A DNA stretch of 64,000 bases from Prunus persica (Eukaryota; Streptophyta; Magnoliopsida; Rosales; Rosaceae). The stretch is taken from contig NC_034013.1 of assembly GCF_000346465.2 (NCBI RefSeq), forward strand, positions 4,819,791-4,883,790, given 5' to 3'. Shown piece after piece: positions 59,112 to 64,000 of the stretch. The first letter of the stretch is position 1. Each line of letters starts with the position of its first letter. The notes under the pieces were generated by a model. The model did not search any database and had not been told where the DNA came from. It was given only the letters and a program-made list of their open reading frames with translations. A program made the translations under genes and the position numbers.

Positions 59112-61460
59112 TTTAAGAAGGTTTAGAAGAAAGTCTTAGAAAAACAAAAGTTTCAGAAAATGAAGGAAGTTGAGTTGAAACGCAGTTGCTCCAATCAAGT
59201 TTTGCAAAGGCAATATCTATAGGAGGAAAAATGGCTACAGTTTCCAGGATCCCAATATTATCTCAGACCTCCATATTCTCTTTTTCTTTTCCAGATTCCA
59301 AAACTTCACGCGGCCTCCATTAATGTTTGTCGGCACTTTCGGCGTTTTCAAGTATTATTTTCGTCAAAGCCGATTTTTCTTTACGGATTTCACGGAGCTA
59401 CTTTTTCAAAAGTATCCCGAGAATCTCGCAATTTTACTATGGTTAATTTGAAATTCACCGGTTCTACCTATTCATTGTATTTGTGTATAAATGTGTTACT
59501 AACGAAATTTTCTTTGTAGAAGACATCCAGTTTACTCCATACCTAGTGATGCGATGTCTACTTGTTTTTCTTATCAGTGAGCACTCAATATGCCCAAGAA
59601 GCAAGACTATCTCTGATCATCCATTCAGGAAGCGAGACTATCCCTGATCACGTTTCCGCTACATCAGGAAACTGTGAAGGCGATCTTATGCTCTAATCTC
59701 CGGAAGTCCTTCTAGACTAGGAGAAATGAGAGCTTATTGTCTGCTCCCACCAGCTTCCTTCCCTGATTGCTTACCTTGTCTTGCAATCAATATCACATTT
59801 GTTTGCATTTTTTCTCTTTTTGTAACTCTCTGTTCATAAGAGATTTTATTTCTTTAGAATGAACATCTGAAGAAAGAATCCATGAAGTGATCCTAACTCT
59901 GAGGGTTATTTGTTTTTGACAGAGAGAAGAATTGTGATTTTTGCTCTTGCAGGATATAACTAGATCATCAAGCGCTACATTATATTTACTGGGCCGATAC
60001 GAGCTTGAATGATACTTGAGAAAAGTTTCTCCCACCTAAGGATGTAAGCAATACTTGTGTTGTTTTATGCTTATATACTTATTTGATATTTTATCTTGAA
60101 AGGTAACCAAATGGGGAGATAAGTCCGTTCCAAAAGAATGGCTTGTATGTATCCATGAATTATTAACGCAAATTTTACAGATTGCAAGTTGGATACATTG
60201 ATAATATACTGCACAGATTAAAGTCCCATAAGAACAGAATATGGGTATAGCAGTGATCAATGTGATGCACGCCTGTTGCGTAGCAAATGATATGGATTGA
60301 AGTCCCAAAAGGAGAATCCTTTAACATGTCAATATTGATATTGTACAGGCCTAATGCGTAGCAAATTATATGGGTTAAAGTCCCATAATATGGGTTAAAG
60401 TCCCATAAATTAATTGACATGTATGTATTAATCTGTGGCATGCCTGTAGCATGACAGATATATGGGTTCTGAATATTCCAACTCCCTAAATGGAGATTAT
60501 CCACGCCCTACTGCAAAATAACGCTCCATTGGAGGTTATAATCCACATTCTCACATCATAAAAGCCCCTTGAAGTGGCTTGGGTACCCAAAGGCAAAGAA
60601 ATGCTTATAATCGATGCATGCGCATGCACATGAGAATGGTGAGATCATGAATTGATGAACGACAATTTTTGGAGTAGCTACTCAAATCATCAATGGGCTG
60701 TGTTGATTGGAACCACGTTCAATTATTAAATGTCGACAATATCATTAGCCAAAATAGAATGAGGCAATTCCATTATAGATGAGAATGAACGTGAAATAAC
60801 AAACCCACAATACGAACCCCAAAAGATGTTAATACTGAAAGTTATACTTGGGTGTTCGGAATAAAAGGGAATATACCTACTTTGTATGACACAATGTTTC
60901 TGGCAGAAACAAGGAATGTTGGGTTTTCTCCATATTTACAGATTCTATTGTGCCTCCTTATTGCACATTTATGGAGACCAACATGTTATCTTTAAGGGTT
61001 ATTAAATGCACGGAGCATATCACCAGTAGTGATTCCCTAAAGATGTATAAATAGCTAGGTTAAAGCTATATAATGTGTCATAGAGTTTAATCTGTACTCA
61101 ATACTAATGTGCATAAATTGCCTCAGTGGGTACATGGATTATAATGTGTTTACAACACATTAAAGCTTCTGAAGAGTTTAAGAAATATTTATCTCGACCC
61201 AACGATCGAGCGTTGTGCCAACAAAATTTTGTTTTTGATTATACTAAGAAAGTATTGAAACATTTTTTGAGGATTATCCGTTGGGCACTTAAATATTTTT
61301 CCGGAAGTATACTGGACCAGATAGAGCTCAGCTCAATCACCACCACTTTGGGATGATACTATGAAAATTTTTATGGTCGCTTACTGGAAAAAGGGCTAGT
61401 CATGAAGTTTTCAGGGGGAGATATTCATCAAGGGGAGCGTGGTTTTAATAAAGACCTTCA
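59112..61460. other. Element B interior, non-coding, shared with A
   Basis: Inverted counterpart of 4285-6842 with many small indels. Frames at 60036-60504 and 61126-61356 are not supported as genes. Confidence 0.6.
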
Positions 61461-61467
61461 TACACTG

Positions 61468-61850
61468 TACTCTTTTTCCTTCATCCAGGTTTTTATCCCA
61501 CTGAGTTTTTCCTGGTAAGGTTTTAACAAGGCAGTGTCGCTCAAGATTGACTCACAGAAGTAGTGTCAACTATGATATTCAGAAAGATGATCAACAGTAT
61601 GGCTTAAAGATATTTTGCCAAGCATCAGGGGGAGCGTGCTATCAATAAAGATCTTCAAACACTGTACTCTTTTTCCTTCGTCCAGGTTTTTATCCCACTG
61701 GGTTTTTTCTGGCAAGGTTTTAACGAGGCAGTGTCGCACGCGTGTCAATATACACAGAATTTTATGTTACACATGATTATGTATTTTTTTTCCCTTTGAC
61801 CAGTTTTTGTCCTACTGGGTTTTTACTGGCAAGGTTTTTAACGAGGCATA
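61468..61850 (+). repeat. Three PPT-proximal repeats, element B
   Basis: Copies begin near 61468, 61663 and 61778 (GTACTCTTTTTCCTTC..., CCCACTGGGTTTT, AAGGTTTTAACGAGG). Number and position match element A. Confidence 0.85.
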
Positions 61851-61870
61851 TTCTGTATCATTTGTGGTCT

Positions 61871-61881
61871 CCAAGGGGGAG
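61871..61881 (+). promoter_or_regulatory. Polypurine tract of element B
   Basis: CCAAGGGGGAG ends one base before the 3' LTR TG; identical to element A. Confidence 0.9.
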
Positions 61882-62070
61882 TGTTGTAAATATATAAGGT
61901 GGAGCCCCACATGTTGGAAGAGGCTTTGCCTTCAAAAGGGTTCACACCCTTCCTTTGTAATAAGAGATCGAGAACACTAAGAGATAGAACAAACATTCAA
62001 TGAGAAGATCAGATTTCTATTTTTTCTCTATACCTCAATTCTCTCTACAATTTCTTCTAGATTTATAACA
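61882..62070 (+). repeat. Element B 3' LTR
   Basis: 189 bp partner of 55807-55995, followed by target duplication CAAAT. Confidence 0.96.
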
Positions 62071-62224
62071 CAAATTGGATTAGGAGAATGTACCCACAAT
62101 CTGGTCAACCACGTTTTGGCCTCAAATCTCCTCCAAATCTGACCTCAAATCGTGCCCCTTCCCTCCCCACCACCACAAACAAAAACAAAAAAACAAAAAA
62201 CAAAAAACAAAAAGCTAAAGCCTC

Positions 62225-62881
62225 TCCAACATTTTTTTTTCGTTGGAACCCTCAATTTTGTGATAATTTGAACTTTACAAATTACTTGGAACCCTCCGTA
62301 ATTTGTTGTACATAAAATGTTTATCCTAATTAATTATTAATAAGTTTGGTCTAGAAGAAATGGTATTAATTTATAAACTAATAATCTCATATCCGAAGTC
62401 ATATTACACTATGACAGTTTGTGAGTAAACATCCTCCATCATCCTATCCTAACTTTGGCTATAAAAAAATCTCCTCGTTGGGTAGCTTTTCGTTGTGTTG
62501 TGCCCATATACGTAATTGCTGCCGTCATCAGCAATAATTCTAAGTCCTTTGGAAAGACCTAAAGTTTGTAAACGAATAAAAAGCAAATTAATAAAAAGCA
62601 TAAAGAAAAGTGAAGGTAGTAACTTTTATTTTAAAAAAACACAAACGAAGGGACCGCAGGTGTAGCTAGTGCACCACTGTTGGTCTTGAATAAAATCGAT
62701 ATACCACTGATCTATACAAACACTTACTGTTCTATGCACAGGAATTTATATTTTTCTTTCACCAATACGTAAATAATGTTATACACATGTCAACATGTAA
62801 TTTGTGTGTTAGAAGAGTAAACAGATGTTCTTTTTCTATATATATGTGTGTGTGCTTGAGGAGTGCATGCAGCACAAGAAG
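62225..62881 (+). promoter_or_regulatory. RALF copy 3 upstream block
   Basis: Matches 52380-52920 upstream of RALF gene 2 down to GCAGCACAAGAAG (62869-62881), where the LINE-derived sequence starts. Confidence 0.65.
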
Positions 62882-63865
62882 CTATGTGCCTTGTCCCCTG
62901 TATGCCCCATTTGTGAGCAAGCTGAGGAATCTATTGAACACACTTTATTCCTATGTCCCTGGACTTAACTGGTGTGGTTTGGCTCCCCTCTCAACTATAG
63001 GGTGGACTCCCAAAGGTTTTCAACCATAGACGTGTGGTTTCAAAACGTGGCTAAGGATCTGCCCCGAAGTGAGAAAGAGAGGATTCTTACCATTGTGAGC
63101 TTTTTCCTGTGGGAGATATGGAAAACCCGGTGCAAAGTCATTTTCGAAGGCCAGAAGATTGATCCCCTTATTGTGATTAATAATGCTAATAGGGCTGCTC
63201 TTGAATACCAGGCCTTCACGTTTAAAATCGCTGGACATAGTTATGCTCGCATGGACAGTCGTGCCTCTTGGTGCCCTCCAAGACTGGGATTTATCAAGGT
63301 CAATATCGATGGAGCGTGGGCCGACGCTGCTAGTTCGGCAGGTTTTGGGGTGATCTTGCGTGACTCAACTGGTGCTTTTTGTGGTGGAACAGCGGGTCCT
63401 AACTCTTGTGAGTCGGCCCTTATGTCTGAAGCCGAAGCGGCTCTTTCTGGTTTGAAGCTGGCTGCACAGTTTGGGCATCACAGAATATCTTGGCATCTGA
63501 TTCCAAAGTTTTAGTTGATGGTCTAAATGGAAAGATGGGTAATAGAGCTTGGACTATCTTGCCTATTATCAAGGACATAAGGAAGTTGGCGGCATCTTTT
63601 GTTTCTAGTGAGTGGTGCTGGGCGCCTAGAAGCCAAAATATGGCTGCACATGAAGCTGCAAAGCTTGGTAGAGGTCTGGTGGAAGCGCGATGCTGGCTCA
63701 ATAGAGCTCCACTTGCTCTCATGCACGTTCTCAATTCGGATGGTCTACCTGGTCCACCTTAGTTTGCTTGTGTTTGGGAGGGGTCCCCTTTTGTACTAAA
63801 CTGAGTGTTGGTTTAGTTTTCCGCTCCTCCCTTCAGTATTTGTTTCCTTTGTATCTTGTGCTTGG
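62882..63865 (+). pseudogene. LINE 3' fragment (zinc finger and RNase H) in RALF copy 3
   Basis: About 985 bp interrupt the RALF copy. Readings include a zf-RVT-like CPICEQAEESIEHTLFLCPW (62907-62966), then in another frame FFLWEIWKTRCKVIFEGQK, then an RVT_3 RNase H-like domain (FIKVNIDGAWADAASSAGFG, LMSEAEAALSGLKLA, and, after a frameshift near 63490, ASDSKVLVDGLNG) ending with a stop at 63760. Only the 3' end of the element's second ORF is present and it has at least two frameshifts. No poly-A tail or clear target duplication was found. Confidence 0.8.
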
Positions 63866-63867
63866 TC

Positions 63868-64000
63868 ATGGCCCTGCTGACCACCACAAGTCATGGCGTT
63901 AACATCAACGGTAGCGTCGTCAGCGGCGGCGGCTACTCCTCCTCTTCGAGATGTAATGGTCTCACTGCCACTGCCACGGCATGTCGTACTGCATACTCCG
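63868..64000 (+). pseudogene. RALF-like copy 3, interrupted and cut by window end
   Basis: From ATG 63868 the reading is MALLTTTSHGVNINGSVVSG, then SRCNGLTATATACRTAYS, close to residues ~28-68 of RALF copy 2. The first part of the signal peptide and the start region are separated from it by the LINE fragment (62882-63865). The remaining stub begins inside the old signal peptide, so secretion is unlikely. The 3' part lies beyond the window, so the state of the mature peptide is unknown. Confidence 0.8.

Larger units (their letters stand above)
55807..62070 (+). mobile_element. Non-autonomous LTR retrotransposon, element B
   Basis: LTRs of 189 bp (55807-55995, 61882-62070) differ at three sites. 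The target duplication is CAAAT (55802-55806, 62071-62075). PBS CGTTATCAGCACG follows the 5' LTR and PPT CCAAGGGGGAG precedes the 3' LTR. The interior has no gag or pol. Order in element sense: an inserted non-shared region, a hairpin array, a palindrome array, the antisense coiled-coil ORF, spacer, three PPT-proximal repeats. It is the same family as element A, in the opposite orientation, with a different LTR 3' half and different inserted sequence. Low LTR divergence indicates a recent insertion. It separates RALF copy 3 from copies 1 and 2. Confidence 0.94.

Overview
This window is plant nuclear DNA. The genes are intron-rich with GT-AG boundaries, and the spaces between them are AT-rich and full of LTR retrotransposons, LINE debris and MITEs. 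The protein families (class III peroxidase, RALF peptides, TOM2A tetraspanin, type I inositol-polyphosphate 5-phosphatase) fit a dicot. The retroelement style suggests a woody rosid, perhaps Rosaceae, but that is recollection and not something the sequence proves.

Layout. 1-2.9 kb is LTR-retrotransposon-like debris. 2931-3681 is a Mutator-type MITE with a 9-bp target duplication. 3714-10444 is a complete non-autonomous LTR element (element A, minus orientation) carrying fragments of three host genes (expansin, bHLH factor, CYP98A-like P450) and an antisense coiled-coil ORF. 11.4-13.1 kb is a probable snoRNA host locus with two tandem box C/D snoRNAs whose guide matches 18S rRNA. Then come three intact minus-strand genes: an SRG1-like 2-oxoglutarate dioxygenase (13797-15633), a PER20-like secreted peroxidase (16393-17893) and an IP5P2-like 5-phosphatase (19505-23983). 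26.4-35.8 kb is an old tandem segmental duplication; the left copy also contains Copia remains, and a broken piece of TOM2A exon 5 sits at the join. The full TOM2A-like tetraspanin gene (36608-43686, minus) holds a gag/protease-only LTR element in its first coding intron. 44.4-50.4 kb holds LINE debris and tandem repeats. 50.4-64 kb is a RALF cluster: two readable genes, then element B (55807-62070, plus orientation, same family as element A), then a third RALF copy broken by LINE sequence and cut by the window edge.

How the parts relate. The host genes do not form a pathway; they are ordinary neighbours. The coherent system here is the retroelement family. Elements A and B lie in opposite orientations about 45 kb apart, share the PBS, the PPT, three PPT-proximal repeats, a hairpin array, an array of short palindromes and a near-identical antisense ORF, but carry different inserted sequence just after the PBS. 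Neither shows any gag-pol, so an autonomous partner elsewhere must supply the enzymes. Several local duplications (snoRNA block, TOM2A flank, RALF blocks) show repeated tandem duplication at this locus.
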